Shown piece after piece: positions 1-9,190 of a stretch of DNA of 64,000 nucleotides (within the stretch, counting starts at the first letter, position 1; every line of letters starts with the position of its first letter). A program made the position numbers and the translations under genes. Where the stretch lies: NCBI RefSeq assembly GCF_000196515.1, contig NC_014248.1, forward strand, positions 837,501 to 901,500, given 5' to 3'. A model generated the notes under the pieces. That model worked only from the letters and a program-made list of their open reading frames with translations, ran no database searches and was not told where the DNA came from. The stretch comes from 'Nostoc azollae' 0708. Its GTDB lineage: Bacteria; Cyanobacteriota; Cyanobacteriia; Cyanobacteriales; Nostocaceae.

Positions 1-67
1 GTATAGTGCAGTTTCGGTATAGCTTTCACCTTAAAAGAAGCTGATGAAAGAAACCACTGGCGCAGCA

Positions 68-1362
68 ATGGCAGCATGGTTTGAAAGATGGTGTCAAAGG
101 ATGGATGATGTATTTACTCATCAAGGGGAAAGAAGAGAGTTTAGACATGATTTAGGGGTATGATTGGGTGAAAGTGAGAGAAAAAACCTATTTCAAATGG
201 CAGAGAATGCCCTAGGGGTGATGACGTACCAGCGATGACACCACGTTTTAACTGAAGCACAAGCACCTTGGTAGAGTTCCCAAGTCAATGACCGTCGGTT
301 AGAGATTATGAACAAGTATAGTCAGAGGAGAATCACCAGAGGATTTAGCTTAATAATCGGTGATTATGGCCATAGAAAAAGGGGGAATCTTAGGGATGGA
401 GTAGGAAGAAAATATATTGGAGAAATTGGGAAAAGGGATAATGGAATAGTAGTAGTAACAACACATGTAGTAGTAACAACACATACATCTATTATGATGC
501 CAGTAAAAGCTTACCATTACATATAGAGTTATATCACCACGGTGATTCTTTACCCAAAGGGAAACAAGACCCTCTATTTGAGAATAAACCTGAGTTAGGA
601 ATTAAATTAATAGATCTGACCTTAAGCCGTGGTAATCAACCAGGAATAGTAATTATAGATCCTGGATATGGCCATAATACATCTTTCTTATTAAAGAAAG
701 AGAATCGGAATTGAAAGTATTGAGGAGGATTAGCTAAAAATCCCAAAATCCTTGCCAGTGACCAAGAGGATAGTCCACAAATAATTAGGTTAGATGAATT
801 AGCACAAAGTTTACCCCAAGAGGCTTTTACAGACATTCAACTGTAGTTAGATAAACCCAAAACATTATGGGTAGTAACTAAAGAAGTAGAAATATCGGCC
901 TTAACTGGAAAGGGCAATATTGCTATCGTCATCAAGGCTTCTACTTTCTCTCAAGCCACTGATATGGACTACTTTATGACCAATGTTTCTTCATCAATTG
1001 TCACACCCCAATGCATAGTTAATACATATTCTCAAAGGAATTGGGTAGAAGTTGTTTACAGGGAAGCCAAGGGATGGTTAGGACTCAAAGAATATCAAGT
1101 TGGAGATAATAGCAGTTGACTGCAACATTTTATTTTGGTTTGCTGTGCCTACACTTTTATTCTTTGCCATCAGTGGACTGGAGGACTAAGACCAAGGTGG
1201 GCTAAGAAACCTTTGAATACTTTTACTGAAGCTTTAGAAGCGTTGAGAATAGCCATATCTTTTCTATTTATTGATTGGTTCAACTGGAATCCGGACGTTT
1301 TTCCTTCTTATCAAGCCAGTTTAGGCTACATTTGGGCTTTATTTTTGTTTACGTCCCGCTAA
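68..1362 (+). pseudogene. IS701-type transposase relic
   Basis: Translation in shifting frames gives the pattern of the IS701-like DDE transposases common in cyanobacteria. The N-terminal part begins with the ATG at 68. The middle contains a DPGYGHNTSFL segment near 660-690 that looks like a catalytic-core stretch. The C-terminal part reads QHFILVCCAYTFILCHQW followed by KPLNTFTEALEALR. Stops and frameshifts occur throughout (for example around 160, 714 and 1118), so no transposase can be made. An 18-bp perfect tandem duplication lies at 449-484. No terminal inverted repeats were identified because the left end lies at or before the window edge. Confidence 0.75.
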
Positions 1363-1396
1363 TCGCAGGTGTGTCAGAAGTCCATTAATTTCAGAT

Positions 1397-1615
1397 ATGA
1401 CCCATTTGCATTGTTATAAGTTACCTGATTTATGGGCTTACTTAACTTCTATGGATTTACAAGTAGAAGGATATAGAGTGGTTTTTGACGCAGAACATAA
1501 ACCCTTGATCAAGCGAGGTTTAGAATTACTAGGTAAATATATGATTACTCATATTTTGGGTCTTGATTATGCCGATAATATACTTGTAATAGCTCATAAA
1601 TCGTCTCTTACTTAA
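1397..1615 (+). pseudogene. Unrecognised 72-aa gene fragment
   Basis: An open frame of 72 codons follows the transposase relic. It has ordinary amino-acid composition (LWAYLTSMDLQVEGYRVVF near the start, ILVIAHKSS at the end) and looks like the C-terminal part of a larger protein cut off by the IS701-type element. No convincing ribosome binding site precedes it. I do not recognise the family. Because a broken polysaccharide flippase follows, it may once have belonged to a surface-polysaccharide cluster; that is only an inference from position. Confidence 0.3.
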
Positions 1616-1751
1616 TAAAGATACAGCAGGACTCAGAAGTCAGGAGTAAAACTATCTTGCTGTCTAGGTTTTAATTTATATTCTGTACCTCATTGATCTG
1701 CAATCTGCTATGAAGAAAAAAACTCTATAACTACCACACAAGTCCAATGGA

Positions 1752-3294
1752 TTGAATACAAATAAAATACAACGAACTGGACGCTCAGTAGTTAACTTTA
1801 GTACTGAACTTATGTTACAATTAGTGACACTGAGCATAAGTATATTCGGTACACCATTGCTGCTGTATTGGCTAGGTGATGAACGCTATGGCGCATTTCT
1901 CGCTGCTACTGATTGGGGCAATTATCTCAATCTTTTAGAATTGGGTATTAGTGGTTCATTATTGGCACTGTTAGCAAAAGCAGTGGGAATTGGAGAACAT
2001 CAGCAAATCCTCCTCACACTGGTAACCGGAATTAAACCCTACCTGAAAATATATTGATTGTAATGGTATTGGCAGGATTAGGGTTGGGTTTGTTCATGAC
2101 TCATCTTGTACCAGTTCAAGGAATTTTAATTGGTGAACTACAAAAAGGTTACTGGGTAGGATTTATGGCTATTTGTTGTTGCCATTAACCCCTTTTCGAC
2201 TTTTGGCACATGCCAGCCAACGCAGCTATTTTGCCAACGTTTTTATCATGTTTCAAAGCTTATTAATCACCGGGTTAGCACTGTTGCTGGCATGGAAGGG
2301 ATTTGCTATTACTGGACAATTCTTAGCTGTACTTGCTGGCAATATTGGGTTTCAGGCTTTGATATGTTGGGATGGGTTGCGTCGTTATCAACATGTTTTT
2401 TCAGCAATTAAAGATCATAAAGCCCAGATTCCGATTTAAAAACAACTGTGGCAACTCAACTGGTCAACATTTACTCTCAGGCTTTCAAGCCAATTAGGCT
2501 TATTCACTGATAATATGATCATCTCCTATAGCCTCAGTCCCGCCACAGTTGTACCGTTTTTTGTCACCCAACGTTTAGCGGCATTAGCACAGACACAAAT
2601 ACAAGGAATTGGTAATGTAACTTGGGCGGCTCTTGCTGATCTCTATGCTCAAGGAGAAACAGAAAGATTCAATGCTCGTTTGATTGAATTGACGTGGTTG
2701 CTAGCACTGATGGGAGTAACTTTTATGGTTGTGATCGCATCTTCTAACCATCATCTTATTACATTGTGGGTAGGAGAAGATCGTTGTGGTGGTGATGGAC
2801 TCACCCTAATAGCAGCCTGTAATGGATTCTTACAAGGGCTTTTATCGCTTTGGGGATGGTGTTTTAGTGGCACTGGCAAGCAACCTAAATTAGTTCGACC
2901 TGCAACGCTTGCATCTGTAATTAAGTTTTTATCCTGCCTGATCTGCACTCACTTTCTTGGTATTATTGGTCCGCTGTTAGGTACTTTTATTGCATTTACA
3001 ACCGTCAGTTTATGGCAGTTGCCCCTATTAATGCGATAAGTGTTTGGTACATCGTTGAAACAGCTTTCTTTAGCAGTGGCTCAACCTTTAACAATTGGAC
3101 TTCCTTACGGTTTAGCAGTTTGGTGGATTGCTAAAAGCCACACTCCTTGGAACTGGTTAGGATTAGCTACAGAAATTGGTTTGACTGCACTAATCTACTT
3201 GGTTATAGCTTGATTATTAGTATTGAATAAATCTGAGCGTCAGCAGTGGAGCAATAGGTTACCTATGCTGTTTTCAATCTTTCATCGCAAGTAA
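1752..3294 (+). pseudogene. Broken oligosaccharide flippase (Wzx/MATE-like)
   Basis: Three open segments (1752-2057, 2173-2439, 2515-3039) plus in-frame continuations add up to one polytopic membrane protein of about 510 residues. The N-terminus (FSTELMLQLVTLSISIFGTP, then LYWLGDERYGAFLAATDW) has the look of Wzx-type polysaccharide flippases, which move lipid-linked oligosaccharides across the inner membrane. A frameshift near 2042-2060 and a return to frame near 2170 break the first third. In-frame stops at 2437, 3037 and 3211 break the rest. The apparent start is a TTG at 1752. The final stop is TAA at 3292-3294. It is non-functional as read. Confidence 0.7.
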
Positions 3295-3689
3295 ATTTTT
3301 AGGTTGTACTCTTTATGGCTGCGGTGCTATAGACGTTTCCTGTATTTGGTTCCGGAGATTGATCAAGATTAATTCTATATAAAAGGTTTGTGCTTTTATT
3401 CTATTGAATCAATAAAGTCAATATTCCCAAAGGTATATTCAGAGTATTCCTCCAGATAGATGAGGTGTGAGGGAAATACATTATATCTTCAATAATGAGA
3501 GGTAATACTAGATAAAGAATTATCTAACTACTTCGTCACCCAACTGCAGCCTACCTATTTATCTAATTTCTCTGCTAAATACCCTCTCCCCAAAAGAGGC
3601 ATTAATGACTTCAAATTATCCCTTTATAGGTTCTAATTTATCTAGAAACTATGGAGGGTTTTTTTTATTTTGCAAGCAATGTTTATGAT
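3295..3689. other. Intergenic region without recognised gene
   Basis: About 395 bases of AT-rich DNA lie between the flippase relic and the convergent PEBP-like gene. I see no coding frame with plausible composition and no clear hairpin followed by a T run. The T-rich stretch at 3660-3672 lies next to the 3' end of the minus-strand gene. Confidence 0.5.
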
Positions 3690-4271
3690 TTAACGCTGGC
3701 GTTGGTAGCGGCCAATTAATTCTGCTTTTTCCAAAATATGGCCTTCCATTGCGCTTATCATTTGGCTTTTACTAGCACCAGTTCCTAAACTCAATTTTTG
3801 ATCTAAAGCATAAAGTTGGAAAAAATAGCGATGGATTCCACTAGGGGGACAAAGACCACCATAACCCAACTTGCCAAAATCATTTTTACCCTGTACACCA
3901 CCACTAGGAATAGTTTTACTACCAATTATTTTTTCTGGTAGTTGATTAACTGTGGGGGTAATATCATAAATTACCCAATGTACAAAATTCCTTGCTAGTG
4001 CATCTGGATCATCAACAATTAATGCTAAACTTTGCGTTTCCGATGGAATTTCATCCCAACTTAAGGGTGGGGAAATATCAGCACCATCACAGGTATATTT
4101 GGCAGGAATTAAGCCATTATTTATAAAGGCACTACTCGTTAATTTCATGGTTTTCACCTCCTGTTTAGATTCACTGCGATTACCAGTAAGACTACAACTA
4201 CTAATCAGCCATAATCCTACTAATCCAAATATAGCGAAGCTTTGATTGAGAAAACCTCGTCTTTGGGGCAT
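3690..4271 (-). CDS. PEBP / YbhB-YbcL family lipoprotein
   Basis: A 193-residue protein of the phosphatidylethanolamine-binding (Raf kinase inhibitor-like, YbhB/YbcL) family. The family signature DPDALARNFVHWVIYDI is present mid-protein, followed by the GYGGLCPPSGIHRYFFQLYAL segment typical of the ligand-binding fold. The N-terminus has basic residues (PQRRG), a hydrophobic stretch and the lipobox ISSC at about residues 23-26, so it is probably exported and lipid-anchored. The cellular role of bacterial members is poorly defined, and no substrate can be assigned. It stands alone on the minus strand between decayed regions, and its frame is intact. Confidence 0.88.
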   Translation of the reverse strand: MPQRRGFLNQSFAIFGLVGLWLISSCSLTGNRSESKQEVKTMKLTSSAFINNGLIPAKYTCDGADISPPLSWDEIPSETQSLALIVDDPDALARNFVHWVIYDITPTVNQLPEKIIGSKTIPSGGVQGKNDFGKLGYGGLCPPSGIHRYFFQLYALDQKLSLGTGASKSQMISAMEGHILEKAELIGRYQRQR

Positions 4272-4428
4272 ATATATTATTAGTTTCTGTAAAGTGAATT
4301 AACAACAGTGTAACGTGCTTATTAAAAACGTTTGTATTGCCAGCTAATACTCTAATACAGAGGAAAGTTTCAACTGAAGATGACTGGTAAAGTAAGTATT
4401 ACGTAAATAATTCATCAAATTAAAAGCT

Positions 4429-4761
4429 GTGGAGAAAATCCTAGACGAAGCCTTAGTAGTTCGAGGAGGACTCAACCGTCCTGAATATATCCAGGTGGAA
4501 TAGGTCTTCACCCAAGTGAAGTGGGATAAGAGGAATTTCAGTGCAATGTGGAGTAGGATTATCAATAGAGGAGTTAGCAGCAGTAATCCGTAATGGGCAA
4601 ATAGGAATGGGCAAATAGGTGATACAACAGTAGGAGAAGTTCGCAAAGCAGGTGGTGATGTAGTCAGAACTTCTGGTATGGGTTATCATGGAATGTTAAC
4701 TGGCTTAACCCGTGAGCAAATCAGCAATCTTCTAACACCTACAATTCCTAAACCAAAGTAA
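4429..4761 (+). pseudogene. Remnant resembling a polymorphic-toxin C-terminal tail
   Basis: Fragments in several frames reconstruct a protein tail: LSIEELAAVIRNGQIG, then TTVGEVRKAGGDVVRTSG, then GLTREQISNLLTPTIPKPK and a stop at 4759-4761. One shift is explained by a perfect 14-bp tandem duplication (4592-4605 and 4606-4619). Removing one unit joins RNGQIG directly to DTTVGEVRKAGG in one frame. From memory, similar tails occur at the C-termini of RHS or contact-dependent polymorphic toxins; this is not verified. The small gene starting 8 bases downstream fits the position of an immunity gene. Confidence 0.45.
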
Positions 4762-4769
4762 CCATCATT

Positions 4770-5051
4770 ATGGAGATTATTAATGTCTACACTAGTAGAT
4801 TAGAATCGCAGGTTGATAATAATCAACAAAAACTTTTCAATAATAAATTGATAGTTTTCGCAGAGTTTAATAATGGTGATGAAGAGGGTCATCTTCGTTT
4901 AAATCCTATTGGCACAATGGATGATCTAGTAAATCAAAATATGGAGTTACAAGATGGTAAAATAATGACTTTTTATAGCGAACATTTAGAAGTAGATGGA
5001 ATAATTAAACATTCTCAAGAAGAGAACATTTGGGTTGCAATTATTAATTAG
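4770..5051 (+). CDS. Small acidic hypothetical protein, possible immunity protein
   Basis: An intact 93-residue acidic protein starting with MEIINVYTSRLESQ and ending in NIWVAIIN. There is no signal peptide or membrane segment. I do not recognise the family. It begins 8 bases after the end of the toxin-like remnant, on the same strand, which is the usual position of an immunity gene for a polymorphic toxin. An intact immunity-like gene beside a broken toxin tail would fit an orphan immunity gene. The assignment rests on size, acidity and position only. Confidence 0.5.
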   Translation: MEIINVYTSRLESQVDNNQQKLFNNKLIVFAEFNNGDEEGHLRLNPIGTMDDLVNQNMELQDGKIMTFYSEHLEVDGIIKHSQEENIWVAIIN

Positions 5052-5052
5052 G

Positions 5053-5469
5053 ATAACATCAGGCAAGCGGAAGAGATAAAAGTATCTAAGAGGAAATTTC
5101 TTGATTTTTTGGAAAAGCTAACACATACTTTTGTAGTATTGCATAACCTACTAAAATTTGTATATACTTCCAAACCAGATGATAAAAGATTAATCCAGAA
5201 TGACCTTGAAGATTTACTGGATGCAATGAAAGATGATATAAAATATATATTCTCAGGCTGCCCTTGCTCATGACCAATACATTAGCGATTATGAATTTTA
5301 TCAGCAATTTGTGAATACCTTTGGGAAAGAAGAAGCTGATGAAGTATGGGCGGATAGAGGATGGGATACAAAGCTTGTACTAAGAGATTTTTTGCGTATA
5401 CTCATGGGCGAGCCTGAATTACATCAAATAATTAAAAACAGAGGAGTCAATTTCGATGAATATATATAA
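5053..5469 (+). pseudogene. Frameshifted hypothetical gene
   Basis: Two frames join into one acidic, helical-looking protein of about 138 residues. The first reads KVSKRKFLDFLEKLTHTFVV up to DAMKDDIKY. The second takes over at about 5236-5240 and reads SQAALAHDQYISDYEFYQQF to NFDEYI with a TAA at 5467-5469. The switch falls in an AT-alternating run, a likely indel site. No in-frame ATG is visible at the 5' end, so the start is also lost or non-canonical. The family is unknown. It sits behind the possible immunity gene and may be part of the same degraded toxin/immunity locus. Confidence 0.45.
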
Positions 5470-5652
5470 TATTGCTGTAACTTTTCGCCAAGAGCAGGTT
5501 AATGATTCTGAAACTGTGCTGCACCGAACAGAAGAGTAAGCAATAGACAGATTAAGAGAATTAATCTGCCGTCGTTAATCTTAGTAGTTATCCAGTTTGT
5601 TTCAAGGCTGTGCAATCAAAAAGCTAGAAGTCTAAGAATTACAAATTATTTA

Positions 5653-5913
5653 CTACCACTTCAAAAACGCTTCCTCAACTCCTTTCTCTCTCCTAATTTC
5701 CGCATCAATTTCAAACCAATTAATAATCTGCTTTGTTGTTAACTCCTCAATCCGTACGTCATATTCCTTGGCAATGTGTTGTAAAATTCTCAAAGAAGAA
5801 ATTGTCAATCTAGTTAAAAACTTTTCAGGAGAAGATAACAAAGCGGCATCAACTTGAGAGGATTCGTCTAGAGTTAAAAATTGAGTTGATGATTGATTAG
5901 GGGAAATATCCAT
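5653..5913 (-). CDS. Hypothetical 86-aa protein downstream of sufR
   Basis: A short protein with a polar N-terminus (MDISPNQSSTQF) and a helical C-terminal half (LRILQHIAKEYDVRIEELTT, ending EEAFLKW). No known domain or export signal was recognised. It lies 50 bases downstream of sufR on the same strand and may be co-transcribed with it, but nothing in the sequence links it to iron-sulfur metabolism. The frame is intact and the composition is normal for the genome. Confidence 0.55.
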   Translation of the reverse strand: MDISPNQSSTQFLTLDESSQVDAALLSSPEKFLTRLTISSLRILQHIAKEYDVRIEELTTKQIINWFEIDAEIRREKGVEEAFLKW

Positions 5914-5963
5914 AAAAATTCAAAATTCAAAATTTGCTAGATTCGTGTAAAATTGCTACTTTC

Positions 5964-6668
5964 TTAATTCTCAACTTCTGTAACTCCTGTAACTCCTGAA
6001 CTTCTTTGTACCAAATAACCACAACGATGTTCACCATCAATCAACCAGTGAGTACGCTTTACAGTACAATCTGGTAAAATTGCAGCAAACATTTCTAACT
6101 CATGACCGCAAATGCTGGGAAAAGACTCAGCAACATTAGAAATAGCGCAGGTATGTTCCATAAAAATAAATCTTTCACTGTGAGCAGAATCAGACTCTAC
6201 GGGGTAAAACTCCGCCATAAACCCTTCCGCTTTTCGCAATTCTACCAAATTTGCTACCCGTTCCTGTAAAGAACCAGTACCTACTCTTTCCCGATATTCT
6301 TGCGCCTTACGTTCCCATTGTTTTTGTAAGATAGTCTTGACTTGTTCCCGTCCCACAGTGGCCGCTAATGTATCCAACAGGGAAACAGCAAAGTCGCCAT
6401 AACCATCACTCAAGCGGTTTACATTTCTTTGTAATTGTTCCCGTCCCCTTTGACTCAGCTGATAAAGATGCTGGGGACGACCCATACCCACTTGTTCAGG
6501 GACAAAATATACAACTAAATTATCAGTCTCCAAATCCTTTAAATGACGGCGAATAGCTTGGGGACTGACTTCTAAGACTTCTGCAAGCTCCAGGGAGGTG
6601 GCTTGTACTTCTTTTAAAAGATACTCTAGAATATCCTGCTTCGTTGAGGACTGCTGGGTAGTCGCCAT
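5964..6668 (-). CDS. sufR: SufR, iron-sulfur-sensing repressor of the suf operon
   Basis: A 234-residue DNA-binding regulator. The N-terminal winged helix-turn-helix covers about residues 10-75 (TSLELAEVLEVSPQAIRRHL). The C-terminal half carries four cysteines spaced C-x12-C-x13-C-x14-C, the arrangement described for the SufR iron-sulfur cluster ligands. In cyanobacteria SufR represses sufBCDS and itself when clusters are plentiful. The gene is divergent from sufB, and two perfect inverted repeats of the SufR type lie in the 210-base gap. The start ATG at 6668 gives the expected length for the family. Confidence 0.96.
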   Translation of the reverse strand: MATTQQSSTKQDILEYLLKEVQATSLELAEVLEVSPQAIRRHLKDLETDNLVVYFVPEQVGMGRPQHLYQLSQRGREQLQRNVNRLSDGYGDFAVSLLDTLAATVGREQVKTILQKQWERKAQEYRERVGTGSLQERVANLVELRKAEGFMAEFYPVESDSAHSERFIFMEHTCAISNVAESFPSICGHELEMFAAILPDCTVKRTHWLIDGEHRCGYLVQRSSGVTGVTEVEN

Positions 6669-6706
6669 TTTAGTCCCAAAAAAAATTTCTGAAAATTTGA
6701 CTTAAA

Positions 6707-6720
6707 CAACATTGTTGTTG
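6707..6720. promoter_or_regulatory. SufR operator site 1
   Basis: Perfect inverted repeat CAAC-N6-GTTG, the SufR recognition pattern described in Synechocystis. It lies 38 bases upstream of the sufR start, in the divergent sufR-sufB promoter region. Confidence 0.85.
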
Positions 6721-6753
6721 TTAATCTAACGTACAATGAAATTATAGATTAAA

Positions 6754-6767
6754 CAACAGCCGAGTTG
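6754..6767. promoter_or_regulatory. SufR operator site 2
   Basis: A second perfect CAAC-N6-GTTG repeat, 47 bases from the first (start to start) and 111 bases upstream of the sufB start. The near-integral helical spacing would place both sites on about the same DNA face, which fits cooperative repression of both genes. Confidence 0.85.
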
Positions 6768-6878
6768 TTTTAGTCGTTAAACCTATTCTAGCAGTCCTGT
6801 TAGCGATTGGTAACACAAAACGGGAATCAGCGTTAAGCACCCCGTCGCCCATCCTTTAAAGAGAATACGAGAGAACCG

Positions 6879-8318
6879 ATGAGCGCATCTGTCAAAACCT
6901 TAGTCAACCAACCTTACAAGTACGGCTTTGTCACTGATATTGAAGCCGACACTATCCCACGGGGACTAAATGAAGACGTTATTCGCCTGATTTCCGCAAA
7001 AAAGAACGAACCGGAATTCATGTTGGAGTATCGTCTCCGAGCCTACCACCAATGGCTGAAAATGATAGAACCAAGTTGGCCTCATGTCACTTATCCGCCA
7101 ATTAATTATCAGGATATTATTTATTATTCTGCGCCGAAACAAAAAAAAGCCAAACTCAACAGCTTAGATGAAGTTGATCCCACTTTATTGGAAACCTTCG
7201 AGAAATTAGGTATTCCTTTAAATGAACAAAAGCGATTAAGCAATGTAGCTGTTGATGCGATTTTTGATAGTGTTTCTGTTGCCACTACATTTAAAGAGAA
7301 TCTTGCCAAAGATGGCGTAATTTTCTGTTCTATTTCTGAAGCACTTCAAGAACATCCAGAACTGATTAAAAAATATTTGGGTAGCGTTGTTCCTATTGCT
7401 GATAATTATTTTGCGGCTTTAAACGCTGCTGTGTTCAGCGATGGTTCTTTCGTCTACATTCCTAAAGGCGTAAAATGTCCAATGGAATTATCTACATATT
7501 TTCGTATTAACTCCGGTGATACAGGACAATTTGAAAGGACTTTAATTATCGCCGAAGAAGGTAGTTATGTTTCTTATTTAGAAGGTTGTACAGCCCCAAT
7601 GTACGACAGCAACCAATTACACGCTGCGGTTGTAGAATTGGTTGCTTTGGATAATGCCGAAATTAAATATTCTACCGTGCAGAACTGGTACGCCGGTGAT
7701 GCTAATGGTAAAGGTGGAATTTACAACTTTGTGACTAAGCGTGGTTTGTGTCAAGGTGTAAATTCTAAAATTTCTTGGACACAAGTAGAAACAGGTTCAG
7801 CTATTACTTGGAAGTATCCTAGTTGTGTTTTAGTTGGTGATAATTCTGTGGGTGAATTTTATTCTGTGGCGCTGACAAATAATATGCAGCAAGCTGACAC
7901 AGGCACAAAAATGATTCACATCGGTAAAAACACTCGCAGTACAATTATTTCTAAAGGGATTTCTGCTGGTAAATCTAGTAATAGTTACCGGGGGTTAGTG
8001 AAAATTAATCCCACTGCAAAAGGCGCAAGAAATTATTCTCAATGTGACTCGATGTTAATTGGTGATAATGCTCAAGCTAATACTTTTCCTTATATTCAAG
8101 TTCAGAATAATAATGGAAAGGTTGAGCATGAAGCTTCTACTTCCAAAATAGGGGAAGATCAATTATTTTTCTTTGCTCAACGGGGTATTTCTTCGGAAGA
8201 TGCTATTTCTATGATGATTAGCGGTTTCTGTAAGGATGTTTTTAATCAGCTTCCTATGGAGTTTGCTGTTGAGGCTAATAAGTTGTTGAGTCTGAAGTTG
8301 GAAGGTAGTGTGGGTTAG
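6879..8318 (+). CDS. sufB: SufB, Fe-S cluster assembly scaffold subunit
   Basis: A full-length SufB of 479 residues. With SufC and SufD it forms the SufBC2D complex, on which iron-sulfur clusters are built using sulfur supplied by the SufS desulfurase. The protein has the typical N-terminal region ([19 protein letters not shown]), the long beta-helix core and a C-terminal end ending KLEGSVG. The GAGAG-type start context (AGAGAGAAC before ATG) supports the start at 6879. It is the first gene of the sufBCDS cluster and is divergent from sufR, whose operators precede it. No frame damage was seen. Confidence 0.97.
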   Translation: MSASVKTLVNQPYKYGFVTDIEADTIPRGLNEDVIRLISAKKNEPEFMLEYRLRAYHQWLKMIEPSWPHVTYPPINYQDIIYYSAPKQKKAKLNSLDEVDPTLLETFEKLGIPLNEQKRLSNVAVDAIFDSVSVATTFKENLAKDGVIFCSISEALQEHPELIKKYLGSVVPIADNYFAALNAAVFSDGSFVYIPKGVKCPMELSTYFRINSGDTGQFERTLIIAEEGSYVSYLEGCTAPMYDSNQLHAAVVELVALDNAEIKYSTVQNWYAGDANGKGGIYNFVTKRGLCQGVNSKISWTQVETGSAITWKYPSCVLVGDNSVGEFYSVALTNNMQQADTGTKMIHIGKNTRSTIISKGISAGKSSNSYRGLVKINPTAKGARNYSQCDSMLIGDNAQANTFPYIQVQNNNGKVEHEASTSKIGEDQLFFFAQRGISSEDAISMMISGFCKDVFNQLPMEFAVEANKLLSLKLEGSVG

Positions 8319-8402
8319 GTTGATCTTTTTGCTTTAAGGTTTTTTTGAATGAACCGCGAAGGCAGGTAGACGCGAAGTAAGAAGAAAGAGAAGAGAGAGA
8401 AC

Positions 8403-9188
8403 ATGATTATTGAGAAGAGTGATTTGATTTTGTCGGTTAAGGGTTTGACGGCTGATGTTGATGGAACTCCAATTTTGAAGGGTTTAAATCTGGATGTTCG
8501 TGCTGGTGAAATTCACGCAATTATGGGACCAAATGGTTCTGGTAAGAGTACCTTTTCTAAGGTATTAGCGGGACATCCAGCTTATAGTGTGACTGGTGGT
8601 GAGGTTATTTTTCAAGGTCAAAATCTTTTGGAAATGGAAGCTACTGAAAGAGCTAGAAGTGGTGTATTTTTAGCTTTTCAATATCCTTTGGAAATTCCTG
8701 GTGTGAGCAATTTAGATTTTTTACGGGTTGCTTATAATTCTCGAAGAAAAGCTCAAGGTTTAGAAGAAGTTGACGCTTTCGATTTTGATGATTTGGTTGA
8801 GGAAAAGTTGGATATTGTAAAAATGAATCCTGCTTTTCTTAACCGCAGTCTGAATGAGGGTTTCTCTGGTGGTGAGAAAAAGCGGAATGAAATTCTGCAA
8901 ATGGGAATTTTAGAACCGAGACTGGCAATTTTAGATGAAACAGATTCGGGTTTGGATATCGACGCCTTGAAGATTGTGGCTAATGGGGTTAATCAATTAA
9001 CCAGTCCTGAAAATGCCACAATTATGATTACTCACTATCAGCGTCTGCTTGATTATATTGTTCCTGATTTTGTGCATGTGATGGCGCAGGGACAAATTAT
9101 TAGAAGTGGTGGTAAGGAGTTGGCGCTTGAGTTGGAATCTCGTGGTTATAATTGGGTTTTGGAAGAAGCTTTAGGGGTAGGTGTATAG
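8403..9188 (+). CDS. sufC: SufC, Fe-S assembly ATPase
   Basis: A 261-residue ABC-type ATPase that binds SufB and SufD and powers conformational change of the scaffold complex. Walker A is GPNGSGKST near residues 42-50. The signature [14 protein letters not shown] and Walker [13 protein letters not shown] are in the order and SufC-specific form expected. The gene follows sufB after 84 bases that contain a copy of the AACCGCGAAGGC-type dispersed repeat. Translation is probably coupled to sufD, which starts 2 bases after the SufC stop. Confidence 0.97.
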   Translation: MIIEKSDLILSVKGLTADVDGTPILKGLNLDVRAGEIHAIMGPNGSGKSTFSKVLAGHPAYSVTGGEVIFQGQNLLEMEATERARSGVFLAFQYPLEIPGVSNLDFLRVAYNSRRKAQGLEEVDAFDFDDLVEEKLDIVKMNPAFLNRSLNEGFSGGEKKRNEILQMGILEPRLAILDETDSGLDIDALKIVANGVNQLTSPENATIMITHYQRLLDYIVPDFVHVMAQGQIIRSGGKELALELESRGYNWVLEEALGVGV

Positions 9189-9190
9189 TC

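Noticed and set aside
4344-4689. Minus-strand frames of 78 and 100 codons
   Set aside because: They overlap the toxin-like remnant on the plus strand, which has recognisable conserved sequence. Two overlapping minus frames with low-complexity composition are best seen as shadows.
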